From Methylovorus mays (GTDB lineage Bacteria > Pseudomonadota > Gammaproteobacteria > Burkholderiales > Methylophilaceae): DNA of 64,000 nt. Location: the NCBI RefSeq assembly GCF_020531915.1, contig NZ_JAJAVG010000008.1:558001-622000 (forward strand), in the 5' to 3' direction. The notes beneath the pieces were generated by a model. That model searched no databases and had not been told where the DNA came from. It saw only the letters and a list, made by a program, of their open reading frames with translations. Shown here in pieces: positions 8,537 to 17,615 of this stretch (positions are counted from its first letter, which is position 1; each line of letters begins with the position of its first letter). A program made the position numbers and the translations under genes.

Positions 8537-11500
8537 ATGGCCATTATCAATTACACAGAATTAAGCAGCTTGAGCCTCAGTTCGCTTCACTCGAGCTTCA
8601 ATCAAGTTAGCAGCCAAGTAGATGCTTTAAATGCGACGATTTTGGATTTAGATCAGGCGCCTCTCTTTGTTGACGGTGACTCAGCCACAAACACTCAAGC
8701 CACCGGCACATGGGGTCCGTATATACTGTTAATAACGGGGAGTGGATTTCTTGGAAATAGTCCAGTCTTCAAGACTATTTCTTTAACGGACTTTATTACA
8801 AATTCCAAGATTGTATTAAATGGAAATTTTACTGGCTCGGGCGGTACTCTAAGCAACATTGCCGTAACAGAGGGCAATAGCGTTATCAAATATACAGGCA
8901 CATTCAGATTGAATGCTGACCTGGATTTCACAAGCGCAGTTGTTAAAACTGTCTCCATTGTCAATGATGGATATAGCATATCACTAGCTGGCAGCTTAAC
9001 GATGAATCTCGATACCGATGAAATTTCTGACGGTACCGTGAATAGCTTCAAGGTTACAGACCCAGCAGGCCATACGCTTTCCCTCAGCGGCATTGAGCTT
9101 GATTATGATCTTTTCTATAGTCTGATCGATTCCGCTACGTATTCTGACTTCACCACCTTATTGACTACGGTCAATGCAGGCAATGACACCATCGTGTCCG
9201 GTATTGGAGATGACACGCTTATGGGTGGCGCGGGCAATGACAATCTAACCAGTGGCGCGGGCGATGATCACCTCGACGGTGGTGCTGGCAACGACCTCCT
9301 GAATGGCGGCGCAGGTAATGACACCTACATCGTTGACTCCATTCTGGACAAAATCACCGAAAGTCTGACACTGACTCAAGGCGGTGGCAATGATACGGTC
9401 GAATCCAGCGTGACTTATACGCTAGGCACTAACCTGGACCACCTGACGTTGACCGGGCACGCCAACATCAACGGCAGAGGCAATGCCTTTAACAATGTCA
9501 TTACCGGGAATGACGGGGACAATCTCCTGGACGGCGCTACAGGCAGCGACACATTGATTGGTGGGCAAGGTAACGATTCTTACTTGGCAGACCTAATAGT
9601 GACCAAGGCTGGTACAAGCACTAGCGTCAATACCAGCCAATTTGTAGACACCATCACCGAGCAGGCAGGTGAAGGCTCCGACACCCTGAATTTGCGCGGT
9701 AGTGCCAATCTTGCTTCTGCTGCCGTTTTCTCCTTAACTGGCACTCTGGCGAATTTCGAGAACATCAACGCCAGCGCCACCGGCTCGACCAAGATCAACC
9801 TGACGGGCAATGATGAGGCCAACTATCTGACCGGTAATGCGGCCATCAATACGCTGATTGGCGGAATGGGCGATGACACACTGGATGGCGGATTGGGCAA
9901 TGACGTTCTCGATGGCGGAGAAGGTAACGACACTTACATTATTAACTCACTGAGTGATGTCATCACTGACGTTAGTGGCAATGATGCTGTACAGGCGGCA
10001 TTTACCCTGAGCCTGGAAAACCCAATATTCAACAATAGCATTGAGAATGCCACCCTGACTGGCGCGGCCAACCTTAATGTCACCGGCAATACTGCAGATA
10101 ACAAACTGACAGGGAATGATGGCATCAACATCCTGGATGGCAAGGCCGGTGCAGACACCATGGACGGTGGTAAAGGCAATGATACATATAGCGTTGATGA
10201 CGAACATGACATTGTGAGTGAAAGCCTGACCAGCGCTCAAAAAGGCGGCATCGATCTGGTCAGGTCCAGTGTAAGTTTCACGCTCGGCACGAATATCGAG
10301 AACCTGACGTTGACTGATGGATCCGCCACAGGCGGCCTAGCCAATATCAATGGCACTGGCAACGATCTCAACAACACCATCATTGGCAATGCTGGCAACA
10401 ACCGCATAGACGGTGGTGCTGGCAACGACCTCCTGAATGGCGGCGCAGGTAATGATAAGTTAAATGGGGGTATTGGTACTGACACTCTCACAGGAGGCGA
10501 TGGCGCTGATCAATTTACTTTCAATGCTGCACTAAATAGTGATGTAGATACTATTACCGATTTTTCACATGACTTAGATAAGCTTGTCTTGGACGCCTAC
10601 ATATTTCAAGGATTGGGGGGAGCAGGTTCGGAAAGCTTCGCCGCTGGCGCAGGATTAAAAACTGCCGCAGATTCAAATATCCATCTTATATACGACACTT
10701 CTAGCGGCACGCTTTATTATGATGAAGATGGCGCTGGAGGCAATTCTGCAATAGCGTTCGCAAAATTTACCCTAAAACCCGCAGGTTTCAATTTCAGCGA
10801 TGTCATTATTATAAATAGCAGCGACACTGTCTACAGTAGCGTTTCTTATGTAATGAACCCATTTGATTACCGCCTGACTCTCACAGGCAGCAATCCGATC
10901 AATGGAACCGGAAATGATCTCGATAACCAAATTACTGGCAATTCAGCCTCGAATTTTCTGATTGGAAATGATGGCGATGACACGTTAATAGGGAGGGAAG
11001 GAAACGACACCATCATAGGAGGAGAAGGCTTGGACTCTCTGGATGGCGGCGAAGGTGAAGATATTTATATCTACACAGATAGTAATGACTACGAAGGTGC
11101 CGAAATTACTGATAGCGGCATCATAGGAAATGATGAGATTCGGTTCGCTTCGTCAATAAATGGTCAAACCCTAACATTGCATGCACAAGATACTGGTTTT
11201 GAAGATGTGATCATAGGGACAGGTACTGGTGCTTATGCAGATATTTCAGGCACGACAAATTTAAATATAGACGCTTCTGCAATTCTGATTAGCATCGGGA
11301 TGCTAGGCAATGCTGGAAACAATGTGCTGATTGGCAGCGCTCAAGACGATTTCATCTTGGGCTATTTTGGCAAAGACACGCTCATCGGCGGCAGTGGTAC
11401 TGACCATATTGATGGTGGCGAGGGTAGTGATATTTATATCATATATGCACCTTCAGACCATTCAGATTATGAAATTGTTGATAATGGCTTTACTGGGACA

Positions 11501-14500
11501 GACGAAATACGGTTTACCTCTACTGTAGCGGGTCAGACCTTGACGTTATTTAGTCAAGATGCCGGGATAGAAAGTGTAGTCATAGCGACCGGAACTGGAG
11601 CTGCAGGAAACTCTTCTGCGACCACAAGTCTGAATGTGAACGCGTCTGCATTGCAAAGAGGTATCACACTTACTGGTAATGAAGGCAATAACATTCTTAC
11701 CGCTACGTCTTCCAGCGACCTTATCATCGGGGGCGGGGGGGACGATGAGCTAGTAGGTAACTCTGGTGACGATACTCTTAATGGAGGCAATGGTCTCGAT
11801 GTTCTGAATGGCGGGATAGGCAGCGACATTTATCTTATTAACGCATCCTCAGAGCATATCTCCGCTGAAATCTCTGACACTGGCATTACAGGAAGCGATG
11901 AAGTCCGCTTTACAGCCACTGTGGGATCCCAAACTCTTACCCTGTTTGCCCAAGATAGCGGCATCGAAACTGTCGTGATCGGTACCGGCATTAACTCAAT
12001 CGCAAATACCAGTGGCACCAGCAATTTAAATGTGAACGCCTCAGCCATTCTAAATGGCTTAATCATTACCGGAAACAATGGCAATAATGCCATTACCGGG
12101 ACAATACAAAGTGATTTTATTTCCACGGGAGCGGGAGATGATACGGTAATAGGATCCGGTGGCAATGATACTATTATTGGCGACTCAGGCATCGACTCTA
12201 TCGATGGAGGTGAGGCAAGTGATCTCTATGTCATTAATGCGGCTTCGGAACATGCAAATGCTGAATTCCATGACTCAGGAAGTAGCGGTCAAGACGAGCT
12301 TCGCTTTGCTTCAACCATCGCGGGTGACACCTTAAATTTATTTGCCAATGACTTTGGTCTTGAAAAAATTGTCATGGGGACTGGTACAGGATCCGTTGCA
12401 GACAATAGCTCTAATATCGCACTACATCTCAATGCCTCCGCTGTTACGACAGCTTTAACTATTTTAGGCAATGCTGGCAGTAATGCCATTACCGGCACTT
12501 CCGGCGATGACACATTAATCGGGGGGGCAGGCAACGATTCTTTGCGAGGTGGCGAAGGAAGTGATCTGTATGTTCTTAACGTGAGTACTGAGCATGTGGT
12601 GGCGGAAATAAACGATGCTGGCCTGAATGGCATAGATGAACTTCGCTTTGCTGCCACAAGTGTTTCCTATAGCGAACTCACTTTATTTGCTGGGGATATT
12701 GGCATTGAAAAAGTGATCATCGGCACCGGTACGGATACCGTTGCGGATACAAGTGCTGCCATTTCCTTGCAAGTGAATGCTGCCGCAGTTTTAAATGCAT
12801 TAACGATTGTAGGCAATGATGGTGGCAACACTATTACCGGGACCAGTTTTAATGATTCCATTATTGGCAATGGTGGAGATGACAACTTACTTGGGGGTGG
12901 CGGTAATGACACGCTACTTGGGGGTACCGGCAGAGATGTATTGTGGAGCGGTGCTGGAATTGATGTGATGGACGGAGGTGAGGATAACGATACTTATTAT
13001 GTCAATGCCGCCTCAGATCATACACAAGCAGAATTTGCCGATACCGGAACTTCCAAGGATGAGGTTCGTTTTATCTCAAATGTTTCAGGCGACACTCTTA
13101 GGTTATACGCGGGAGATACAGGTATTGAAATAGTGTCCATTGGCTTACAAACCTACGACACGGGAACAATCGCACTAAACATAGATGCTTCCAAAGCACT
13201 GAATGGTCTGACACTGATTGGCAATTATGGAGATAATTTTATTTTAGGCTCCACTCAGGATGACATTATGAGTGGGGTATATGGGAATGACACTCTTTAT
13301 GGCGGCAGTGGAAACGACAGTATTTATGGCGGTTCAGGCAACGATTTTATTTATGGGGGCGCAGGCAATGATGTGCTGGATGGCAGCGCAGGCGATGATG
13401 TATACCTCATCGACTCCCCTTCAGAATATACCATATCGGAAATTCTTGATTCCGGATTCAGCGATGCTGACGTGGATGAAATACGGTTTATATCAACAAC
13501 GGCGAATAGCACCTTGGTGCTTCAGCAGGGAACCTATGGCATAGAGTCGATAGTCATTGGCACTGGCGTTAACCCAACTGCCAATACCAGCGGGACGACC
13601 GCACTAAATGTTGATGCATCTGATTCATCCTGGAGCCTCTTAATTAAGGGCAATGCTGGCATTAATAACATTAAGGGAAGTGTGGCAAGCGACACCATTA
13701 CTGGTGGGCTTGGCACGGACAGTTTAGATGGTGGGGATGCCGGGGATATTTACATCGTTGGGTCGAATGCAGAGCATACCTCCGCCGAGTTCAGGGATAC
13801 AGGGCTCAAGGGCACTGATGAAGTAAGATATTCCTCTCTCTCAGCTGGAACACTGACATTGTTTGCGCAAGACCTTGGGATAGAAGCTGTGCAGATTGGA
13901 ACTGGAACTCAGTCCATTGCCGATATTTCAGGTAATGCTGCAATTAATATCAATGCTTCCGCTGTTTTGAATGGGCTGACCATTAGCGGTAACTCCGGCA
14001 CTAACATGCTGACGGGAACTGCTTTCGGAGATACGATTCAAGGCAATGCAGGTAACGATATTCTTATTGGAGGCGTAGGTGTTGATACATTAGATGGTGG
14101 CGATGGAAGTGATTTATATATCATTTCCTCAGGGGCGGAACATAGCGCTGCTGAAATTTCCGATTTCAGTTATAGTACAAATGACATAGATGAAGTCAGA
14201 TTCACTTCCACCCAGGCATCTGACACATTAACTATTTTCGCCGGTGACCTTAATATCGAGCGAGTTGTTATTGGAACAGGATCATCCACTGTTGCCGACT
14301 CCTCTGGCACTACGGCTCTCAACATCGATGCCTCCGATTATTTAAGCACATTTAATCTCCCTGAATATAACTATACTGCCGGCTTAGAAATTATCGGTAA
14401 TAATGGTAATAATCTCTTGAAGGGATCTTCTTCCAGAGACCTGATCAATGGGGAAGATGGCAATGATACGATCTATGGTGGCGAAATAAACCTTTCCTCT

Positions 14501-15925
14501 CCGCAACAAAAAGACAGGGGAATAGATACGATTATTGGGGGAGCTGGCATCGATATTTTAGATGGTGGAAATGGTAATGATATCTATGTTATTAACTCAA
14601 TAAGTGAGCACACATCAGCCGAAATTAAAGACACAGGGCTTACAGATGATTACGGCTATTACTATATTGATGAGATTCGTTTTGCATCCACCATTGCCAA
14701 TGAAAAATTTATTTTATATGCGGCTGAAACCGGAGTCGAAAGCATTGTAATTGGAACCGGGACTGACCTCCATGCCAAGACTGCGGGAACGACCAATCTT
14801 GATGTGGATGCATCTGCTGCAGTCAATAAGCTGAGCATTGTTGGTAACAATGGCATTAATCAGATTGTTGGAACAGATTATGCTGATACGATAGCGGGTG
14901 GCGGAGGTATTGATATCCTGACTGGGGGGCTAGGTAATGACGTTTATGATATCTCATCTTCATCAGATCACCTTGCTGCTGAAATAACGGATTCCAGTGG
15001 ATATAACTATGTACGGTTCTCTTCACATACTGCTGGAGAAACGCTCATTTTATTTGCGGAGGACACGGGAATATCCAGCATCAGCCTCGGATACGGCAAT
15101 GTCACAGATCAATATACAAATTTTGTTGCGTTAAACGTTAATGCATCCGCCTTACAATATGGCGTTAGTATCGAGGGTAATAGCGGCGATAACAATATCA
15201 TAGGCACTTCATTTAATGATTCTATCAACGCAGGACTTGGCACCAACACAGTAAATGCAGGTGCGGGGAATGATTTCTTGTATGGTGGTTATGGTATCGA
15301 TATTTTCTATGGTGGGTCCGGGAATGATTACATTACGGGCGGATATTTTGGTAATGACCAACTATTCGGGGAAGATGGAAATGACTCAATTATTGGAAGT
15401 TATAACAACGATTTTATTGATGGCGGTACCGGAGATGACACCCTAAGCGGTGGCGATAATGGAAATAACACTATTGATGGCGGAGAAGGCAATGACATTA
15501 TCAGTTCTGGAGTCGGTAATGACTTGATTAACGGTGGCATGGGCGACGACACAATCTATGGAGGTGTCGACAGTGATATTCTTACTGGAGGAGAAGGCGC
15601 AGATATTTTTGTTTTTAATGCTGTTTACCAGTCTTCTAATACGGTAAGGGACTTAGCCACCATCACCGATTTCGAATCCACCGTCGATAGACTTCAGCTG
15701 GATCACAATAGATTCACGCAGCTGGGGATTGGAAATCTCACTGCCAATAATTTCATTAGTAACTCCTCCGGCACGGCTGGGGATGCGAGCGATCAGATCA
15801 TTTACAATACGACTACTGGAGCTCTTTACTACGATATCGATGGATCAGGATCAGCAGTGGCAGTTGAATTCGCAAATTTAACTGGGCATCCACTCTTGAC
15901 TGCTTCGGACATATTCATCACGTAA
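8537..15925 (+). CDS. Giant RTX calcium-binding repeat protein, probable type I secretion substrate
   Basis: A 2462-residue acidic protein with no N-terminal signal peptide. Residues about 1-210 are a unique beta-rich head. From residue 214 many nonapeptide RTX repeats (GGxGNDxLx) occur, which form calcium-binding beta-rolls. Residues about 655-755 resemble an RTX C-terminal domain (GADQFTFNA, TITDFSHDLDKL, GTLYYDEDG). Residues about 840-2220 contain eleven copies of a roughly 126-residue unit combining a non-RTX beta module with RTX nonapeptides. The end (GADIFVFNA, TITDFESTVDRL, GALYYDIDGSGS) is a typical type I secretion C-terminus. It is probably a surface adhesin or matrix protein; no protease, lipase or haemolysin active site was seen. 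Base composition is AT-richer than its neighbours and an IS256 relic lies upstream, so horizontal acquisition is likely. No type I exporter is adjacent. The ribosome binding site is weak. Confidence 0.93.
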   Translation: MAIINYTELSSLSLSSLHSSFNQVSSQVDALNATILDLDQAPLFVDGDSATNTQATGTWGPYILLITGSGFLGNSPVFKTISLTDFITNSKIVLNGNFTGSGGTLSNIAVTEGNSVIKYTGTFRLNADLDFTSAVVKTVSIVNDGYSISLAGSLTMNLDTDEISDGTVNSFKVTDPAGHTLSLSGIELDYDLFYSLIDSATYSDFTTLLTTVNAGNDTIVSGIGDDTLMGGAGNDNLTSGAGDDHLDGGAGNDLLNGGAGNDTYIVDSILDKITESLTLTQGGGNDTVESSVTYTLGTNLDHLTLTGHANINGRGNAFNNVITGNDGDNLLDGATGSDTLIGGQGNDSYLADLIVTKAGTSTSVNTSQFVDTITEQAGEGSDTLNLRGSANLASAAVFSLTGTLANFENINASATGSTKINLTGNDEANYLTGNAAINTLIGGMGDDTLDGGLGNDVLDGGEGNDTYIINSLSDVITDVSGNDAVQAAFTLSLENPIFNNSIENATLTGAANLNVTGNTADNKLTGNDGINILDGKAGADTMDGGKGNDTYSVDDEHDIVSESLTSAQKGGIDLVRSSVSFTLGTNIENLTLTDGSATGGLANINGTGNDLNNTIIGNAGNNRIDGGAGNDLLNGGAGNDKLNGGIGTDTLTGGDGADQFTFNAALNSDVDTITDFSHDLDKLVLDAYIFQGLGGAGSESFAAGAGLKTAADSNIHLIYDTSSGTLYYDEDGAGGNSAIAFAKFTLKPAGFNFSDVIIINSSDTVYSSVSYVMNPFDYRLTLTGSNPINGTGNDLDNQITGNSASNFLIGNDGDDTLIGREGNDTIIGGEGLDSLDGGEGEDIYIYTDSNDYEGAEITDSGIIGNDEIRFASSINGQTLTLHAQDTGFEDVIIGTGTGAYADISGTTNLNIDASAILISIGMLGNAGNNVLIGSAQDDFILGYFGKDTLIGGSGTDHIDGGEGSDIYIIYAPSDHSDYEIVDNGFTGTDEIRFTSTVAGQTLTLFSQDAGIESVVIATGTGAAGNSSATTSLNVNASALQRGITLTGNEGNNILTATSSSDLIIGGGGDDELVGNSGDDTLNGGNGLDVLNGGIGSDIYLINASSEHISAEISDTGITGSDEVRFTATVGSQTLTLFAQDSGIETVVIGTGINSIANTSGTSNLNVNASAILNGLIITGNNGNNAITGTIQSDFISTGAGDDTVIGSGGNDTIIGDSGIDSIDGGEASDLYVINAASEHANAEFHDSGSSGQDELRFASTIAGDTLNLFANDFGLEKIVMGTGTGSVADNSSNIALHLNASAVTTALTILGNAGSNAITGTSGDDTLIGGAGNDSLRGGEGSDLYVLNVSTEHVVAEINDAGLNGIDELRFAATSVSYSELTLFAGDIGIEKVIIGTGTDTVADTSAAISLQVNAAAVLNALTIVGNDGGNTITGTSFNDSIIGNGGDDNLLGGGGNDTLLGGTGRDVLWSGAGIDVMDGGEDNDTYYVNAASDHTQAEFADTGTSKDEVRFISNVSGDTLRLYAGDTGIEIVSIGLQTYDTGTIALNIDASKALNGLTLIGNYGDNFILGSTQDDIMSGVYGNDTLYGGSGNDSIYGGSGNDFIYGGAGNDVLDGSAGDDVYLIDSPSEYTISEILDSGFSDADVDEIRFISTTANSTLVLQQGTYGIESIVIGTGVNPTANTSGTTALNVDASDSSWSLLIKGNAGINNIKGSVASDTITGGLGTDSLDGGDAGDIYIVGSNAEHTSAEFRDTGLKGTDEVRYSSLSAGTLTLFAQDLGIEAVQIGTGTQSIADISGNAAININASAVLNGLTISGNSGTNMLTGTAFGDTIQGNAGNDILIGGVGVDTLDGGDGSDLYIISSGAEHSAAEISDFSYSTNDIDEVRFTSTQASDTLTIFAGDLNIERVVIGTGSSTVADSSGTTALNIDASDYLSTFNLPEYNYTAGLEIIGNNGNNLLKGSSSRDLINGEDGNDTIYGGEINLSSPQQKDRGIDTIIGGAGIDILDGGNGNDIYVINSISEHTSAEIKDTGLTDDYGYYYIDEIRFASTIANEKFILYAAETGVESIVIGTGTDLHAKTAGTTNLDVDASAAVNKLSIVGNNGINQIVGTDYADTIAGGGGIDILTGGLGNDVYDISSSSDHLAAEITDSSGYNYVRFSSHTAGETLILFAEDTGISSISLGYGNVTDQYTNFVALNVNASALQYGVSIEGNSGDNNIIGTSFNDSINAGLGTNTVNAGAGNDFLYGGYGIDIFYGGSGNDYITGGYFGNDQLFGEDGNDSIIGSYNNDFIDGGTGDDTLSGGDNGNNTIDGGEGNDIISSGVGNDLINGGMGDDTIYGGVDSDILTGGEGADIFVFNAVYQSSNTVRDLATITDFESTVDRLQLDHNRFTQLGIGNLTANNFISNSSGTAGDASDQIIYNTTTGALYYDIDGSGSAVAVEFANLTGHPLLTASDIFIT
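9275..9321 (+). repeat. 47-bp perfect repeat within the RTX gene, copy 1
   Basis: The 47 bases beginning GACGGTGGTGCTGGCAACGA recur without change at 10409-10455 (copy 2). They encode RTX nonapeptides DGGAGNDLLNGGAGND. Most other RTX units in the gene differ at synonymous positions, so this identity points to a recent duplication or gene conversion. Confidence 0.85.
11060..15210 (+). repeat. Eleven tandem coding repeats of about 126 residues in the RTX protein
   Basis: Each unit reads approximately: IYxINAxSEHxxAEIxDTG, then a strand block DEVRFxSTxAGxTLTLFAxD, then GIExVVIGTG, then a strand LNVNASAxxNGLTI, then GNxGNNxITG leading into RTX nonapeptides. Unit starts are near residues 842, 966 and so on, spaced roughly 110-150 residues. 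The units are diverged at the DNA level, so the array is old compared with the 47-bp repeat. The strand-rich part is not an RTX motif and I do not recognise it as a named domain. Confidence 0.85.
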
Positions 15926-15988
15926 AGTGGTTATAGTGATGTCAACAGTCATCCCGTTTGTAAAAAAATAAGATATCAGCAGTACATA

Positions 15989-16016
15989 AACCCAGCGATT
16001 TTTTGCTGGGTTTTTT
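15989..16016 (+). terminator. Rho-independent terminator after the RTX gene
   Basis: AACCCAGC, an 8-base loop, GCTGGGTT and a T run, 63 bases downstream of the RTX stop. The rest of the 334-base gap 15926-16259 has no supported gene; it ends in the Fur-like palindrome at 16226. Confidence 0.9.
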
Positions 16017-16225
16017 ACTACCAAAATGTCGGCTCCGGGAGGTAGCAGCCAGTGAGGCTAGCGTCCAAGCTTCCTTGAGAGCTGATCCCCCTAAAGCATC
16101 ACTCACATCACCCCAAGATAACGCACCGTACTTTCCAACTTGGTATGGCCGAATAGCAATTGCCATTTCTCACGTAACAAATAATGACACCCACCCAATG
16201 TCCAGCCTTAACCTTTTTGGTATAG

Positions 16226-16242
16226 TTAAGAATCATTCTTAA
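16226..16242 (+). promoter_or_regulatory. Fur-box-like palindrome
   Basis: TTAAGAATCATTCTTAA is a perfect 7-3-7 palindrome resembling the core of Fur boxes (GAGAATCATTCTC type). It lies 17 bases upstream of the GTG start of the lipoprotein gene, where binding would block transcription or initiation. Assignment to Fur is by motif resemblance only. Confidence 0.5.
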
Positions 16243-16259
16243 TATAAAAGGGAAGCAAC

Positions 16260-16706
16260 GTGAAGAAATTCATAATCATCCTCGCGGCCATGCTGACAAC
16301 AGCATGCGCGGGCGGCCCGGGGGCAATGGGTGGTGGCGAAGATAAATTTACTGCCGCTTACGTTAACGCACACATCGTGGTGGGCAAAACCACGCAGGAA
16401 GAAGTAAAGGCCTTATATGGCGTTCCTGACAAGTCATCGCAAAGTTCCAGCAGCCGAACAAGCTGGAACTACAAAAAGCATGGTGCCTTGTATGCGATTG
16501 CCGATCTGGTAAGTGCAGCCCCTGGTTCTGTACCAGGCGTCGTGTCGGCTGACTCTGCATTGAACAGCGCGAAAAATGCGTCTGAAGGCTCCGGCAAGCT
16601 GACCAAGGTGATGGATAAATCCTCTGGCAATACCGCCGTCAAGGGCGACAACCTGTCCATCGACTTTGATAAAAACAACAAAGTCACCAACTGGTTCCTG
16701 TACTAA
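16260..16706 (+). CDS. Small outer-membrane-type lipoprotein, BamE/SmpA-like
   Basis: A 148-residue protein with a lipoprotein signal peptide (KKFIIILAAMLTTAC; lipid-modified Cys at residue 16). The segment NAHIVVGKTTQEEVKALYGVPD followed by SWNYKK resembles the BamE/SmpA-OmlA fold, in which a short helix plus GxP motif precedes beta strands. The C-terminal half is Ser/Gly/Ala-rich (about residues 75-130) and ends in a strand containing NNKVTNWFLY, again typical of that fold. The start is GTG after AAAAGGGAAG. The gene stands alone between two terminators and under a Fur-like palindrome, so it may be iron-responsive. It is not the canonical BamE, which is shorter; function unknown. Confidence 0.8.
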   Translation: MKKFIIILAAMLTTACAGGPGAMGGGEDKFTAAYVNAHIVVGKTTQEEVKALYGVPDKSSQSSSSRTSWNYKKHGALYAIADLVSAAPGSVPGVVSADSALNSAKNASEGSGKLTKVMDKSSGNTAVKGDNLSIDFDKNNKVTNWFLY

Positions 16707-16739
16707 GCCCTGGCTTGGCTAGCTGATAGCCAGGCAGTA

Positions 16740-16772
16740 AAAACGCCCGATGCTGTTCGTCGGGCGTTTTTT
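16740..16772 (+). terminator. Rho-independent terminator after the lipoprotein gene
   Basis: CGCCCGA, a 9-base loop, TCGGGCG and six T residues, preceded by an A run that would make it bidirectional. Confidence 0.9.
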
Positions 16773-16867
16773 ATTCGCGATGATCCAGGCCTGATTTTCA
16801 TGGCGCTTACGCTGATGTAGCATCGCCAGACTGCTACTCAACTCCTCTTACAAAGCTGCGTGAATCT

Positions 16868-17485
16868 ATGCGATATCAAGGTCGAATTACCACATGGAAA
16901 GATGCCCAGGGCTTTGGTTTCATTACCCCCAATGGCGGGGGTGAGCCGGTCTTTCTGCATATCAGCGCATTCAGCCATCGCAAGCGGCGCCCAGAGGGCG
17001 ATGAGCTGGTGACGTATGAACTGAAGCGAGACGCCAAAGGCCGCTTGCAGGCATTGAAGGTGGCATTTGTGGGTGATAGTCCACGGCCAGCGGCCACCTC
17101 TTATCAGCGTAGCCCTGTACTTCCAATGTTTGCCTTTATATTTCTCTGCGGCGTGGCAGGGGCCGTCTGGGCGGGACAACTGCCAGCTGCCGTGCTGGGC
17201 CTTTATCTGGCGGCGAGTGTCGTTACCTTTGGGGCGTATGCCATCGACAAGTCTGCAGCGCGACATCATCGCCAGCGAACAGCGGAAAACACTTTGCACT
17301 TGCTGGCGCTGCTGGGTGGCTGGCCGGGAGCGCTCGCCGGGCAACGGCTGTTCCGGCACAAAACCGCCAAGCGCTCGTTTATGATCATCTTCTGGGTCAC
17401 GGTGCTGATCAATAACGGCGTGTTGCTGTGGGCATTGTCGCCTGCGGGTGCCAGCGTGCTCAAGCCTATTGGGCCAAGTCATTAG
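16868..17485 (+). CDS. Cold-shock-domain plus DUF1294 membrane protein
   Basis: A 205-residue fusion of an N-terminal cold-shock domain with a DUF1294 membrane domain. In residues 1-68, GxITTWKDAQGFGFITP carries the RNP1-like KxxGFGFI motif, and VFLHISAF is RNP2-like. The DUF1294 part (about residues 78-198) has three or four hydrophobic helices and the family signature AYAIDKSAA, HLLALLGGWPGALAGQRLFRHKTAK. This architecture is widespread in proteobacteria; the soluble domain probably binds single-stranded nucleic acid near the inner membrane, but no role is established. Single gene, followed by the convergent small-protein unit. Confidence 0.92.
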   Translation: MRYQGRITTWKDAQGFGFITPNGGGEPVFLHISAFSHRKRRPEGDELVTYELKRDAKGRLQALKVAFVGDSPRPAATSYQRSPVLPMFAFIFLCGVAGAVWAGQLPAAVLGLYLAASVVTFGAYAIDKSAARHHRQRTAENTLHLLALLGGWPGALAGQRLFRHKTAKRSFMIIFWVTVLINNGVLLWALSPAGASVLKPIGPSH

Positions 17486-17560
17486 CACAAGGTTTACGCA
17501 GTTGCTTTACCCCACCAATATCTGACGCACTTTGCCATTCAGGTAAACCCAACATGCGAA

Positions 17561-17580
17561 AAGGGCCGGTTAAGGCCCTT
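17561..17580 (-). terminator. Hairpin terminator of the minus-strand BON unit
   Basis: AAGGGCC, 6-base loop, GGCCCTT; read on the minus strand it is followed by a short T-rich stretch (TTTTCG). It lies 36 bases past the stop of the His/Cys-rich small protein and would also stop the convergent plus-strand transcript. Confidence 0.5.
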
Positions 17581-17615
17581 GAGCTTTCATCTCGCCCGGC
17601 ATATGGACAAGCTAT

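Noticed and set aside
9275-15600. CRISPR-like or minisatellite explanation of the repeats in the RTX region
   Set aside because: The repeats are in frame, encode GGxGNDxLx peptides and vary synonymously; they are protein repeats, not a CRISPR array.
15942-16166. A 74-codon minus-strand frame between the RTX gene and the lipoprotein gene
   Set aside because: It overlaps the RTX terminator hairpin, lacks a ribosome binding site that I can see and matches no family.
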